A model generated the notes under the pieces. The model was not told where the DNA came from. It did not search any database and worked only from the letters and a program-made list of their open reading frames with translations. Below, one piece after another: positions 25,154 through 33,397 of a stretch of DNA of 35,690 nt. The DNA comes from Methylocystis sp. (GTDB lineage Bacteria; Pseudomonadota; Alphaproteobacteria; Rhizobiales; Beijerinckiaceae), in assembly GCA_022843405.1 (NCBI GenBank), contig JALHNQ010000034.1, forward strand, positions 1 through 35,690, written 5' to 3'. Every line of letters begins with the position of its first letter. Positions within the stretch are counted from its first letter, which is position 1. Position numbers and translations under genes: made by a program.

Positions 25154-26428
25154 TCAATCACTATTCGCGATGCAGCTGCTAATCAGCGCGGCCGTCAGCA
25201 CGCCAAGGCTCGCCTTGTAGGCGGAATGCGAGAAGCGCGACTCGTAATATCGGCGCGCCGGACTGACGCGCCGCGCGGATTCGTCCAAAGGCGCGATCGC
25301 GGCAGCCCGGCTCAGCGCATTGACGAATTCCACGGCGGAATCGGCAATGACGACGCCCGGCAGGCGCAACGCTTCCTCATCCATCCCCCGCATCGCCTGC
25401 GCGGTGGCGATCAGCGGCAGACCGCTCGACAGCGCTTCGACCGACTTGATCGAAAGCCCGGTGCCGCTGATCGTCGGCAGCAGCGCGATGCGCGCGTTTG
25501 CGTAGACGGCGCGGGGATCGTCGACCCGGCCCAGGAACCAGTCTTTATACGCGGCGTATTGCTCCGGCGCCTGTGAGCGAATGGCGGCGTCGACATTGCC
25601 GACGATCTTCACCGCGACGCCTTGCGTCTTAGGCGCGACGTCTCGCAGGAACCAGATCACGCTTTCGACATTGGCGGTATTGTTGCTCGCGACGAGAACG
25701 ATGTCAGGCCCGCCAGGACCGGTCGGCGCCTCGGGAATGGCGGGATACAGCAGCGCATGGGCCTTCTCGGGCAGCAGCGCGCGAAAGGTTTCCGCCTCCT
25801 GCGCGTTGAGATGCAGCAGCAAATCGGCGCCGCGCATCGCTTCGAGTTCTCGCGCCAGCATCGACTCATAGGTGGCGCGGGGCGAAAGCCAGGGCATGGT
25901 TTCGTTGATCAGCGCGAATTGGCGCGCCTGCAGATCATGCGTGTCGAGCAGGATCGGAGCAGTCGCGCATGAAAGCCGGCGCGCGATCGGCATCAGAAAA
26001 AAATGATTGCAATGAACGAGATCGAAACGCGCGCCTTCGAGGCCTGGCGACAGAAGCGTGCGCTCGGCCATGCCGAGACGCACCGCCGCCTGATCGCCGT
26101 GGATATAGGGCCACAGCACCTTGCGCAGAAAGTGCGGCGCGAACACCACGGAAACCGGCGCGCCGCCATAATAGCGGGGACCGTCGTCAAGCTCCGGGGT
26201 CGCCTGCTTGAACGCCTTCCATATCCAGTCCCGGCCTGGAACGAAGCCCGGATCGGAACTGATTGCGATCGGAAAAACCTCGGCGCCCAGCGCGCGATAG
26301 GCGGCGATCTGGCCAAGGACGACGCGATAGGTGCCGCAGGAGTGCCAAGCCGGATGGATGAGCGCGACGCGCCGGCCGCGAAGCGGACGCTCGGCGCACG
26401 CCGAGCAGTCACTCGATGAAGCGGTCAA
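25154..26428 (-). CDS. glycosyltransferase, GT-B type (paralogue A)
   Basis: This 424-aa GT-B-like glycosyltransferase has an N-terminal acceptor half (RVALIHPAWHSCGTYRVVLG, 20-39) and a C-terminal nucleotide-sugar half with IVLVASNNTANVESVIWFL, KIVGNVDA, and LLPTISGTGLSIKSVEALSSG, resembling the Glu-containing donor site of GT4/GT1 enzymes. Sugar and acceptor are unknown. The start is TTG 26428, six bases after GGAGG, a good site for a rare start codon; no ATG is near. It is clearly paralogous to the gene at 26528-27805 (AWHSCG near the N-terminus, DTHDLQARQ versus ETQDIQARQ). A role in surface glycan synthesis is inferred from neighbours. Confidence 0.82.
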   Translation of the reverse strand: MTASSSDCSACAERPLRGRRVALIHPAWHSCGTYRVVLGQIAAYRALGAEVFPIAISSDPGFVPGRDWIWKAFKQATPELDDGPRYYGGAPVSVVFAPHFLRKVLWPYIHGDQAAVRLGMAERTLLSPGLEGARFDLVHCNHFFLMPIARRLSCATAPILLDTHDLQARQFALINETMPWLSPRATYESMLARELEAMRGADLLLHLNAQEAETFRALLPEKAHALLYPAIPEAPTGPGGPDIVLVASNNTANVESVIWFLRDVAPKTQGVAVKIVGNVDAAIRSQAPEQYAAYKDWFLGRVDDPRAVYANARIALLPTISGTGLSIKSVEALSSGLPLIATAQAMRGMDEEALRLPGVVIADSAVEFVNALSRAAAIAPLDESARRVSPARRYYESRFSHSAYKASLGVLTAALISSCIANSD

Positions 26429-26527
26429 CCCGATCCTCCAGCTGGCGCACGCCGCAGCCTAATCAGACTTCGACCGTTCCGACAATCTTCCTCCGCGCGT
26501 TTGAACGACCCTCAAATGCCGAGATGT

Positions 26528-27805
26528 TCAGAGCTCGGCGGCGGCCGTCGCCAGGGCGCGCGCATACGCCTCCCGGCTGAACGCGTCTTGATACAGGCGG
26601 TGGGTGTCGCTCTGCTCCGGCGCCGCCGCCTCGCCGCCTTCGGCCCGCGCCTCAGCGTCGCGCCAAAGCTCCGCAAATTGCTGGGCGTTTTCAGCGAGCG
26701 CGACATTGCCCAATTTCGCCGGATCGACCTGCATGCCGCGAAACGCCAGCGGCGTCGCGACAAGCGGCGCGCCGCAGGACAGCGCCTCGACCGCCTTGAT
26801 GGAGAGGCCATGGCCTTCGACGGTGGGCAGCAGCACGCCGCCGGCGTTGGCGTAAATCGCGCCAATGTCGTCGACACGGCCTTTGAACAAGCCGCGGTGC
26901 GCCTCGTAGAGATCGGCGTCGCGCCGCTTCACGCCGCCGTCGATATTGCCGTAAATCGCGACGCGCGCGTCGCCCGCCAATGGGACGACCTCTTCCAGGA
27001 ACCAGCGCAGGCTCACGTAATTGCCGTAATTGTCGCTCGCGACGATGATGATGTCGCGTCCGCGCGCCAATGGGGCCGACAGCACGGCCGGATAGATCAG
27101 CGCGTGCCGAAGCTCCGGCAACAGCTTTTGGAAATCGCGATGCTCCTCTTCATTGAGATGCGCGCAGAGATCGGCGCGTCGCATCCATGAGAGTTCGACC
27201 TCAAGCATGTCGTCGTAAGTCGCATAGGGCGGAATGAAGAAGCCGCCCTTGTTGCGCAGAATATATTGACGCGCCTGAATGTCCTGCGTCTCCAGAACGA
27301 CAGGAACTTTACGTCCGCGCATCAGCGTCTCGACGAAAGGCAGCGTGAAATAATGATTGGCGTGAACAAAGTCGAGCGTTTCGCTCTCGAATCCTTCGGG
27401 CAGCGGCGTGCGCTTGGCGAGTTCGATCAGCCACGACGCCTGATCGCCATGGATCAGTCGCCACCAGCCGTCGACGAGAAGCCGCGACGCCAGGGCGGAA
27501 AACGGAGCGCCCGAATAATAGCGGCGGTCGGCGCCAATGTCCTGCGAGGCTTCGATATAGGTCGGCCAGCGCGCGCCGCGCGGCGGGCGAGGCGCGAGAT
27601 CGTCCATCATCGCCACGGAAATGACGCGCGCGCCGAGCGCCTTATAAGCGGCGATCTGACTGACGTTCACCTGATAGCTGCCGCAACTGTGCCAGGCGGC
27701 GTGAACGACGGCGACGGTCTGGCCGGCGAAAGGGCGCGGCTTTGCGCCCAGGGACGCTGCCCGACCTGTCGCGGATGAAGAGATTTGATTCATCGTATCA
27801 GACAT
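26528..27805 (-). CDS. glycosyltransferase, GT-B type (paralogue B)
   Basis: This 425-aa paralogue of the gene at 25154-26428 lies 99 bp upstream on the same strand. Shared blocks include AWHSCGSYQVNVSQIAAYKALG, LETQDIQARQYIL, DLCAHLNEEEH, YPAVLSAP, IIIVASDNYGNYVSLRWFLEE, and LLPTVEGHGLSIKAVEALSCG (donor-site region). No signal or membrane segment is seen. ATG 27805 is chosen because it gives the same spacing to AWHSCG as in paralogue A; an in-frame ATG at 27856 would add 17 poorly matching residues. Neither has a good ribosome site. The tandem arrangement suggests duplication followed by divergence, perhaps for sequential sugar additions. Confidence 0.8.
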   Translation of the reverse strand: MSDTMNQISSSATGRAASLGAKPRPFAGQTVAVVHAAWHSCGSYQVNVSQIAAYKALGARVISVAMMDDLAPRPPRGARWPTYIEASQDIGADRRYYSGAPFSALASRLLVDGWWRLIHGDQASWLIELAKRTPLPEGFESETLDFVHANHYFTLPFVETLMRGRKVPVVLETQDIQARQYILRNKGGFFIPPYATYDDMLEVELSWMRRADLCAHLNEEEHRDFQKLLPELRHALIYPAVLSAPLARGRDIIIVASDNYGNYVSLRWFLEEVVPLAGDARVAIYGNIDGGVKRRDADLYEAHRGLFKGRVDDIGAIYANAGGVLLPTVEGHGLSIKAVEALSCGAPLVATPLAFRGMQVDPAKLGNVALAENAQQFAELWRDAEARAEGGEAAAPEQSDTHRLYQDAFSREAYARALATAAAEL

Positions 27806-27912
27806 GGTGTTGCAACATGGCGGTCGTTTCAAATTCCTTACCAAATTCGCGCGCATGGCCGCGCCGCTAGGGGCGCCCCCAACCGGCTCGTCGCCCGATT
27901 CCGGGAGGCCTC

Positions 27913-28842
27913 TTGCATTTGCCCGCCGTTTTCAAATACATCCCCTATATGAGGCTTCGCTTCCCGCATCCAGTCTTATCGCCCGAGAGCGCGGCGGCGC
28001 CAAGCGGCGTCCCGGTCAGGCGGTACGGGGTCGCCATCGTCGGCAATGACAAGATCATCGACTGGCTGCTGCCTTTCCTCGAAAGCTACCGAGACACCAA
28101 TTCCTCATTGCCGCTGTATCTCATTCCCTATGACGACAATGTCGCCATGACGCGCCGCGCCGCGGAGATTTATGACGTACATTACGTCGGCGAAGAACCG
28201 ACCGAAATTGATAAGCTCTCGCATGAACTTTACCCGGGCGTCTTCAACAGCAACCGCCGGCGGCTGAGAAAACTGCAGGCGCTCGCTCTGCCGCTCGACG
28301 AAGTCGCCTATGTCGACGTCGACGTCATTCTGTTTCGCGATTTTACGCCCCTATTCGGCCGTCTTGAGAGCGGCAGGACGGAGTTCATCGTCGCCTCGCC
28401 AAGCTTCGAATATGTCTACAACGACAGGCGCGACCGCTATCCCTTTCTCAAGGATGCGCTTCTCTTCAACGACGGCTTCTGGGTCACCTCGAACCAATAT
28501 CTGAAGCTCTCGGATTTCATCGAGACAATCCGCGACGACGCCGCAATCTTTCACGATGTGCGCAAACGCGGCCAGCTGTTCGCCCAGCCGCTGGTCAATT
28601 TCGTCACCCACCGCCGCGGCGTCAAAATCGAGCTCTTGCCCAATGTGATCTCTGGCGCCTCGCACGAAAGCTACTACAAGGCGCCGGGCGTTGAATTCAA
28701 GAACGGCAAGCCCGTCGATTACGAGGGCAAGGAAATCTATTTCGCGCATTGGGCGGGCGCGACCGCCCTGCCGAAAAACGGCGTCTTCGACGAGGCGTGG
28801 ACCCGATATTCGAAGGCCGCCTGGGCGAGGTTCAAGCAGTGA
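27913..28842 (+). CDS. GT-A type glycosyltransferase with DxD motif
   Basis: This 309-aa protein resembles nucleotide-diphospho-sugar transferases of the GT8-like GT-A group. VAIVGNDKIIDWLLPFLESY (40-59) forms the nucleotide-binding start and VAYVDVDVILFRDF (131-144) carries the metal-binding DxD (D135, D137). FNDGFWVTSNQY (about 186-197) resembles the acceptor region, and EIYFAHWAG near the end fits the closing HxxG-like motif. The substrate is unknown. It is transcribed divergently from paralogue B, 107 bp apart. The start is TTG 27913 (GGGAGG four bases upstream) or ATG 27949 without a site. The downstream permease gene follows on the same strand after 103 bp. Confidence 0.78.
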   Translation: MHLPAVFKYIPYMRLRFPHPVLSPESAAAPSGVPVRRYGVAIVGNDKIIDWLLPFLESYRDTNSSLPLYLIPYDDNVAMTRRAAEIYDVHYVGEEPTEIDKLSHELYPGVFNSNRRRLRKLQALALPLDEVAYVDVDVILFRDFTPLFGRLESGRTEFIVASPSFEYVYNDRRDRYPFLKDALLFNDGFWVTSNQYLKLSDFIETIRDDAAIFHDVRKRGQLFAQPLVNFVTHRRGVKIELLPNVISGASHESYYKAPGVEFKNGKPVDYEGKEIYFAHWAGATALPKNGVFDEAWTRYSKAAWARFKQ

Positions 28843-28945
28843 CGCCTGGAGCCTTGCATCGCGGTCGGTTTCCCGCCAAAGCGTCGCTTATCCCTTTGCG
28901 CCCTGCGACGCGGAGGTTCTGTTCCGCGCGAAACCACGAACGATA

Positions 28946-30130
28946 ATGCGGACGCCCGGCATGCCGCGCCTGTTGTTCCTTTATCTGTTCAAGCGCATCG
29001 GGTTTGGCGTGCTCGTCGTGCAGTTTGCGCTCTCGATTCCCGTCGTCCTGTCCTATCTGCTTTATCAACTGCCGCCCGCTGCGGTGCGCGGCGGCCTCGT
29101 CATCCCTGCCCTGATCGGCGTGACGCCGACGGTGGCCTATGTGACGCTCCCGATGGCGGTCGGCGTCGCCACCGCGCTCGAATTCGGCCGTATGGCGAGC
29201 GAAGGCATGATCGCCGTTCTCTACGCGTTGCGCCTTTCGGTCTGGGCCATCTGTCGCCCGGCGCTGGCGCTGGCGGCCGGCATCGTCGTGCTCGGCTATC
29301 TGCTCGCCAATTTCGCGGCGCCGCACTATTCGAGCGAAATGCAGGACGTGCTCAATGTCGTGCGCAATTCGCTCAACCACCGCATGCTCGACGCCGCGCA
29401 TTTCTACACTTTCGATAATGGCGTGAAGACGCTCTATATCGAGCGCTGGGAGACGCCCGACCTCGCGGTCAATCTGTTCGTTCGCCAGCTTTCAATCGAA
29501 AAGATGCAGGAAGAGACGGTGACAGCGGCGCGCGCCGAGTTTCGCCGCAATGAATCAGGCGTCATCGTCGCGCTCTCCAACGGCAGTATCCAGACGCGCT
29601 CGCTGACCACTAACGACGTGCGCATCGCCAGTTTCGACGAATACGCCATGGCCTTGCCGATGCAAGGCAGCGCGTCGCTGCCCGACCGCGGCTGGCGGGG
29701 GGTCTATGAACTCTCCGCCGGCGATTTTCTCGCCAATTACGCCGCCGCGAAGCGCGATCCGCGCCAACTCGGAGAGTGGACGGCCGAGGCGGCGAAGCGC
29801 TTCGGCGTGCCGACGCTCGCCATCGCCCATACGCTCCTCGCCATGGCGCTCGTCCTGTCCTTCGGGAACATTACCGGCCGGCGCGGCGCGGCGGGCGGCC
29901 TCGCCACGATCGCGATTCCAGTCGTGCACATCGGCTTTCTGGTCGCGCTTGAATCGCTGCTGCGCATCAACGGATTGTTCGTCTTGCTGCTTGCCGCGCT
30001 GGCCATCGCCGAAGTCGGCGTGTCCCTCTGGCTCATCGCGCGGCTCAATTGGAGCCCGAAACCAAAGCGCCTGTTCGGCGGGCGCGCGTCATCCGCCGCG
30101 CGAGACGCCTACGCGACGCCGCTCGCCTGA
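28946..30130 (+). CDS. LptF/LptG (YjgP/YjgQ)-family permease
   Basis: This 394-aa protein has the LptF/G layout: an N-terminal helix pair (FLYLFKRIGFGVLVVQFALSIP, then a second helix), more helices near 60-110, a periplasmic beta-jellyroll-like domain (about 120-280, e.g. HFYTFDNGVKTLYIERW), and three C-terminal helices (about 295-375). In the Lpt system such proteins extract LPS from the inner membrane with LptB and LptC. Normally lptF and lptG are adjacent; here there is a single copy, without lptB/lptC, next to glycosyltransferases and a Wzt/Wzm exporter. ATG 28946 is chosen by family alignment; ATG 28961 is an alternative. Its 3' end overlaps the convergent ABC ATPase gene by 22 bp. Confidence 0.82.
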   Translation: MRTPGMPRLLFLYLFKRIGFGVLVVQFALSIPVVLSYLLYQLPPAAVRGGLVIPALIGVTPTVAYVTLPMAVGVATALEFGRMASEGMIAVLYALRLSVWAICRPALALAAGIVVLGYLLANFAAPHYSSEMQDVLNVVRNSLNHRMLDAAHFYTFDNGVKTLYIERWETPDLAVNLFVRQLSIEKMQEETVTAARAEFRRNESGVIVALSNGSIQTRSLTTNDVRIASFDEYAMALPMQGSASLPDRGWRGVYELSAGDFLANYAAAKRDPRQLGEWTAEAAKRFGVPTLAIAHTLLAMALVLSFGNITGRRGAAGGLATIAIPVVHIGFLVALESLLRINGLFVLLLAALAIAEVGVSLWLIARLNWSPKPKRLFGGRASSAARDAYATPLA

Positions 30131-30870
30131 CCCTCTTCGGCGTGCATTGCCTTACGGTAGTCGCCGATCACTTTCGCTGGATCGCCCATCTCGCGCACGA
30201 CGCCACCCTCAAGCCACAGCACGCGGTCGCAGAGCGTGGCAAGAAAGTTGAGGTCGTGCGACACCATCAAAATGGTGCCGGTCTTGGCGAAGTCGGCGAT
30301 GTATTTCTCGCATTTGCGCTGGAATATTTCGTCGCCGACCGATAGCGCTTCGTCGACGATGAGCACGTCGGCCTTGGCGTAAGCGCAGATCGCGAAAGCG
30401 ACGCGCGCAATCATGCCCATCGAATAGGTGCGCATCGGCTGTTCAAAGAAAGACCCGATGTCGGCGAAGGCGGCGATGTCGTCGATGCAGGCGTCGACCT
30501 CCTTGCGCGACAGCCCCAGAATCGCCGCGCCGATGCGGGCGTTTTCGCGCCCGGTCAGCAGACCGTCAAATCCGGAGCCAAGCGCCAGAATCGGCGCAAT
30601 TCGGCCGGCGACCCTGAACTCGCCCTTGGTTGGTTGGGTGATGCCGCACAGAATTTGCAAAAGCGTTGTCTTGCCGGCGCCGTTGCGTCCGACGATGCCG
30701 ACGCGCTCGCCCTTCTCCACCGTGAAATTGACGTCATGGAGCACCCATTTGTCCCTGTAGAACTTCTTCCACAGGCCAAACAGGATCTGCTTGAGCTGGT
30801 CGTTCTGATGCGCATAGAGCTGGAAAGCCTTGCCGACGCCCGCGCAGAGGATAGAGGGCTCAGATGACAT
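30109..30870 (-). CDS. polysaccharide ABC exporter ATPase (Wzt/KpsT/TagH-like)
   Basis: This 253-aa ATPase powers export of a lipid-linked polysaccharide or capsule across the inner membrane. Walker A is GRNGAGKTTLL (61-71), the ABC signature is YSMGMIARVAFA (149-160, the YSxGM form of this exporter family), Walker B is DVLIVDEALSVGD (168-180), and the switch His is in MVSHDLNF. It lacks the C-terminal carbohydrate-binding domain of long Wzt proteins, so it is closer to KpsT types. Its start overlaps the end of the permease gene by 11 bp. A lone lptF-like gene faces it and overlaps its 3' end. Confidence 0.92.
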   Translation of the reverse strand: MSSEPSILCAGVGKAFQLYAHQNDQLKQILFGLWKKFYRDKWVLHDVNFTVEKGERVGIVGRNGAGKTTLLQILCGITQPTKGEFRVAGRIAPILALGSGFDGLLTGRENARIGAAILGLSRKEVDACIDDIAAFADIGSFFEQPMRTYSMGMIARVAFAICAYAKADVLIVDEALSVGDEIFQRKCEKYIADFAKTGTILMVSHDLNFLATLCDRVLWLEGGVVREMGDPAKVIGDYRKAMHAEEGQASGVA

Positions 30871-31696
30871 CGACGATGACCGATTTGTAGCGCATGAAGA
30901 ATTGATAGCCGCCTATGAATACGGCGTAGGAGATCGCGACGAGCGCGAGATAGCCGAATATGTTCGGCACGGTCCCGTCGAGCGCGACGCTCCGCAGCAT
31001 CTCGATATAATCGCCGACGATATTCAGTCGCAGCCAGAGCGCCACCGATCCGGACATGGCGGCGATCTGGTCCAGGCGATAAAAGATCGGCGTCGCGAAC
31101 ATCAGCACCGGCACGATCGAAGCCATGATATGGGCGACATCGCGGGTGAACGCCCCGAGCGCCATCAGAAACCACACGACGCCCAAAATGAAAAGGAAGA
31201 AGGGCGCAACGAGTAACGGCGTCAGCACGATTGTTAAGGGAAGCGTACCGGCCGTCAGCAATCGAAAGACGATGTAAACGGCGAAGGCCACGCCGGCGTA
31301 TGTGAAGGCGCGGATGGTCGCCGTCCAGGCGATGGTTTCGCTGGGGAAAATCGATTTCTTAACGAAGTTGACATGCTCGTGCAGAAGCATCGGCGCGCGA
31401 TAGGCGAGTTCGCTGAACAGATTGAAAACGATCAGCCCGATGAAGATCGAGCTTGCATATTCGGTGACGCTCATGCCGGCGGAAAGCTGCGGAACGGTGA
31501 GCGAGAACAGCGCCGTATAGGTGAGCAGCATGAAAAGCGGCGAGATCACCGCCCAGAGCGGTCCGAGCGCCGAGCCGCGAAACCTGGAAATGAATTCCCG
31601 CCGCACGACGGCGCGGATAAGCTCCCGATTGCGCCAAGCCCGTTCGAAGGGCGCGACATAGACAGGAGGAATCGAGGCGAGCAAGTGTCGGCGCAT
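30860..31696 (-). CDS. polysaccharide ABC exporter permease (Wzm/KpsM/TagG-like)
   Basis: This 278-aa ABC-2 type permease has an amphipathic cytoplasmic N-terminus (RNRELIRAVVRREFISRFRGSALG, typical of KpsM/TagG) and about six helices, including LGPLWAVISPLFMLLTYTALF, VVWFLMALGAFTRDVAHI and the last helix near 245-265. It forms the membrane channel with the ATPase encoded directly downstream. Export of a capsule- or O-antigen-like glycan made by the nearby glycosyltransferases is inferred. ATG 31696 is preceded by AAAGGATGCGCC-like sequence, a weak ribosome site. Confidence 0.9.
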   Translation of the reverse strand: MRRHLLASIPPVYVAPFERAWRNRELIRAVVRREFISRFRGSALGPLWAVISPLFMLLTYTALFSLTVPQLSAGMSVTEYASSIFIGLIVFNLFSELAYRAPMLLHEHVNFVKKSIFPSETIAWTATIRAFTYAGVAFAVYIVFRLLTAGTLPLTIVLTPLLVAPFFLFILGVVWFLMALGAFTRDVAHIMASIVPVLMFATPIFYRLDQIAAMSGSVALWLRLNIVGDYIEMLRSVALDGTVPNIFGYLALVAISYAVFIGGYQFFMRYKSVIVDVI

Positions 31697-31857
31697 CCTT
31701 TCAGGCTTGGACCGTGATCTCGAAAAGCGCAGCGCGTCCGCTTATCACGATCACGCGCCGGTTGGGCGCCGGCGTGACCGGCACGGCGTCGCCCGCATAG
31801 ACCAGTTCAGCCTGCCTCATGTCAATGGCGGCGCTCAACCCTTAAGGGGGGACAGGC

Positions 31858-31899
31858 ATGGATTTTCGCACGCAATGTCTTCGCAGTCGGCCATGGTGA
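31858..31899 (+). CDS. possible 13-codon leader ORF before the Tat oxidoreductase
   Basis: ATG 31858 lies after the G-rich AAGGGGGGA (31844-31852) and opens a 13-codon frame (MDFRTQCLRSRPW) that stops at 31897-31899. It overlaps the oxidoreductase starts at 31875 and 31893 in another frame. It could couple translation to the main ORF or be chance; only the ribosome site supports it. Confidence 0.25.
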   Translation: MDFRTQCLRSRPW

Positions 31900-33392
31900 C
31901 TCGTCGGGAGGCGATCGCCGGGCTGGGATCTCTCGGGGCTCTGATAATCCTGCCAGGCGGCGGAGCGGCGCAAGAGCCGCCTTACCTGCTGGGCGAATGG
32001 ACCGGCGACAGTTTCGCGCCCATGCATGCGATCCGCGATGGGCTGTCGCGCGCGCCGCTGCCGCCCCCGGAGCGGCGCGTCGACATCGCCGTGATTGGCG
32101 GTGGCCTCGCGGGCCTCGCCGTCGCCTCGCTCCTGCAAGATCGCGACCTCATCGTCCTGGAGCGCGAGTCAGAGCCCGGCGGCGTCGCCAAATCGAAGCG
32201 CTGGCGCGATGTCGACTATGCCCTTGGTTCAGCATATATCATTGATCTTTCAGAGCCTTTCGGCGGATTCTATGAGACGCTCGGTCTCGCGCCGCGACCG
32301 GTCAGCGCGCCAGTAGACACGGCGCTGACAGGCGTCGCCGGCGAAGGCGATCCACGGGACGGGAAATGGCGAAGCGCCTATGACGACCTCAAAGCGCTCT
32401 TGCGCCGGCTCCACGATAGTCCGGACTTCCCAGGGATGCCGATCTCCCAGGCGTCGGCGCCGGCGCTGGCGCTGGACAGGCTGTCCCTGTTCGATTTCCT
32501 GCGCAGCGAGCATATCGACGCCGAACTCTTCAGGTTCCTCGACGCCTTTTGCCTGTCGGCCCTCGGCGCGCCTGCGGCCGAGATTTCAGCCTATGCCGGC
32601 GTCAATTTCCTCTCGGAAATCAACTCGCCGATCTATGCCTTCCCGGGCGGCAACGCCGCGATCGCCCGCGCAATGGCGGCCCGGATTTCTCGCGCTGGCG
32701 AAGGGCGCATCGTCACCGGCGCCGCCGTCTATGCGATCGAGCCGGCGGAGGGCGGCTACGCCCGCATCGGCTGGTTCGACGCGCTTCATCCCGGCGAGCC
32801 CCGCTGCCTTGAGGCGCGATGGGCGGTCGTCGCGGCCCCCTACTTCTTCGCGGGCCGCGTCCTGCGCGGGGTCGATCCTGCCACGACGGCCACAATGACC
32901 TCGCAGAAACAGGGAAGCTATCTCGTCGCCAATTGCTGTTTCGAGGGGCCTCCGCCGGAACTGCGTTACGACAGCTGGGCGCTGGGCGCGCAAAGCTTCA
33001 GCGACGCGATCAGCGCCACCGCCGTCCTTCCCGCCGCCGAGCGGCCCAAGAATCACAGCGTGCTCACCGTCTACGCGCCGTTTCGCGACCCGCATGCGGG
33101 CCGCTTGCGCCTGCTCGCGGGCGACCGCGCCGCCCTCGCCGCGCCGATCGTCGAAGAATTGCGACGCTTTCTGCCTGAGGCGCTCGGCGCCGCCCGACTT
33201 GTCGAAGCGCGGCTGACCCGCTGGGGGCACCATCACCTCATCGCGGCGCCGGGTATCGTCGCGACGATGCGCGCTTTGCCCAAGCGCATCGGCAATGTGC
33301 TGCTCGCGCATTCGGACGGACAGGGGATGCCGGCGGTCGAAAGCGCGCTTGTCGAGGCGCTTAGCGCCGTCGAGATCATCAAAAAGGGCTGA
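31875..33392 (+). CDS. Tat-exported FAD-dependent oxidoreductase (amine oxidase/desaturase-like)
   Basis: This 505-aa protein has an N-terminal twin-arginine signal: TRREAIAGLGSLGALIIL with R10-R11 and a hydrophobic stretch ending near GGGAAQ. After a linker comes the FAD-binding Rossmann motif VDIAVIGGGLAGLAVASLL (69-87), then LERESEPGGVAKS, the typical second part of a flavin amine-oxidase/phytoene-desaturase fold. FPGGNAAIARAMAARI and the C-terminal HSDGQGMPAVESAL close the FAD domain. The substrate is unknown. If exported, it would act in the periplasm and fold with FAD in the cytoplasm first, as Tat allows. ATG 31875 or 31893 are the plausible starts. It ends three bases from the convergent glmS. 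Confidence 0.8.
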   Translation: MSSQSAMVTRREAIAGLGSLGALIILPGGGAAQEPPYLLGEWTGDSFAPMHAIRDGLSRAPLPPPERRVDIAVIGGGLAGLAVASLLQDRDLIVLERESEPGGVAKSKRWRDVDYALGSAYIIDLSEPFGGFYETLGLAPRPVSAPVDTALTGVAGEGDPRDGKWRSAYDDLKALLRRLHDSPDFPGMPISQASAPALALDRLSLFDFLRSEHIDAELFRFLDAFCLSALGAPAAEISAYAGVNFLSEINSPIYAFPGGNAAIARAMAARISRAGEGRIVTGAAVYAIEPAEGGYARIGWFDALHPGEPRCLEARWAVVAAPYFFAGRVLRGVDPATTATMTSQKQGSYLVANCCFEGPPPELRYDSWALGAQSFSDAISATAVLPAAERPKNHSVLTVYAPFRDPHAGRLRLLAGDRAALAAPIVEELRRFLPEALGAARLVEARLTRWGHHHLIAAPGIVATMRALPKRIGNVLLAHSDGQGMPAVESALVEALSAVEIIKKG

Positions 33393-33397
33393 GCCCT
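33385..33397 (-). terminator. minimal terminator hairpin overlapping glmS stop
   Basis: On the minus strand the glmS stop TAG begins at 33398 and runs into AGGGC-TCA-GCCCT followed by TTTTTG. This makes a 5-bp GC-rich stem, a 3-nt loop and a T5 run. The hairpin lies within the last codons of the convergent oxidoreductase gene. The stem is short, so efficiency is uncertain. Confidence 0.4.
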
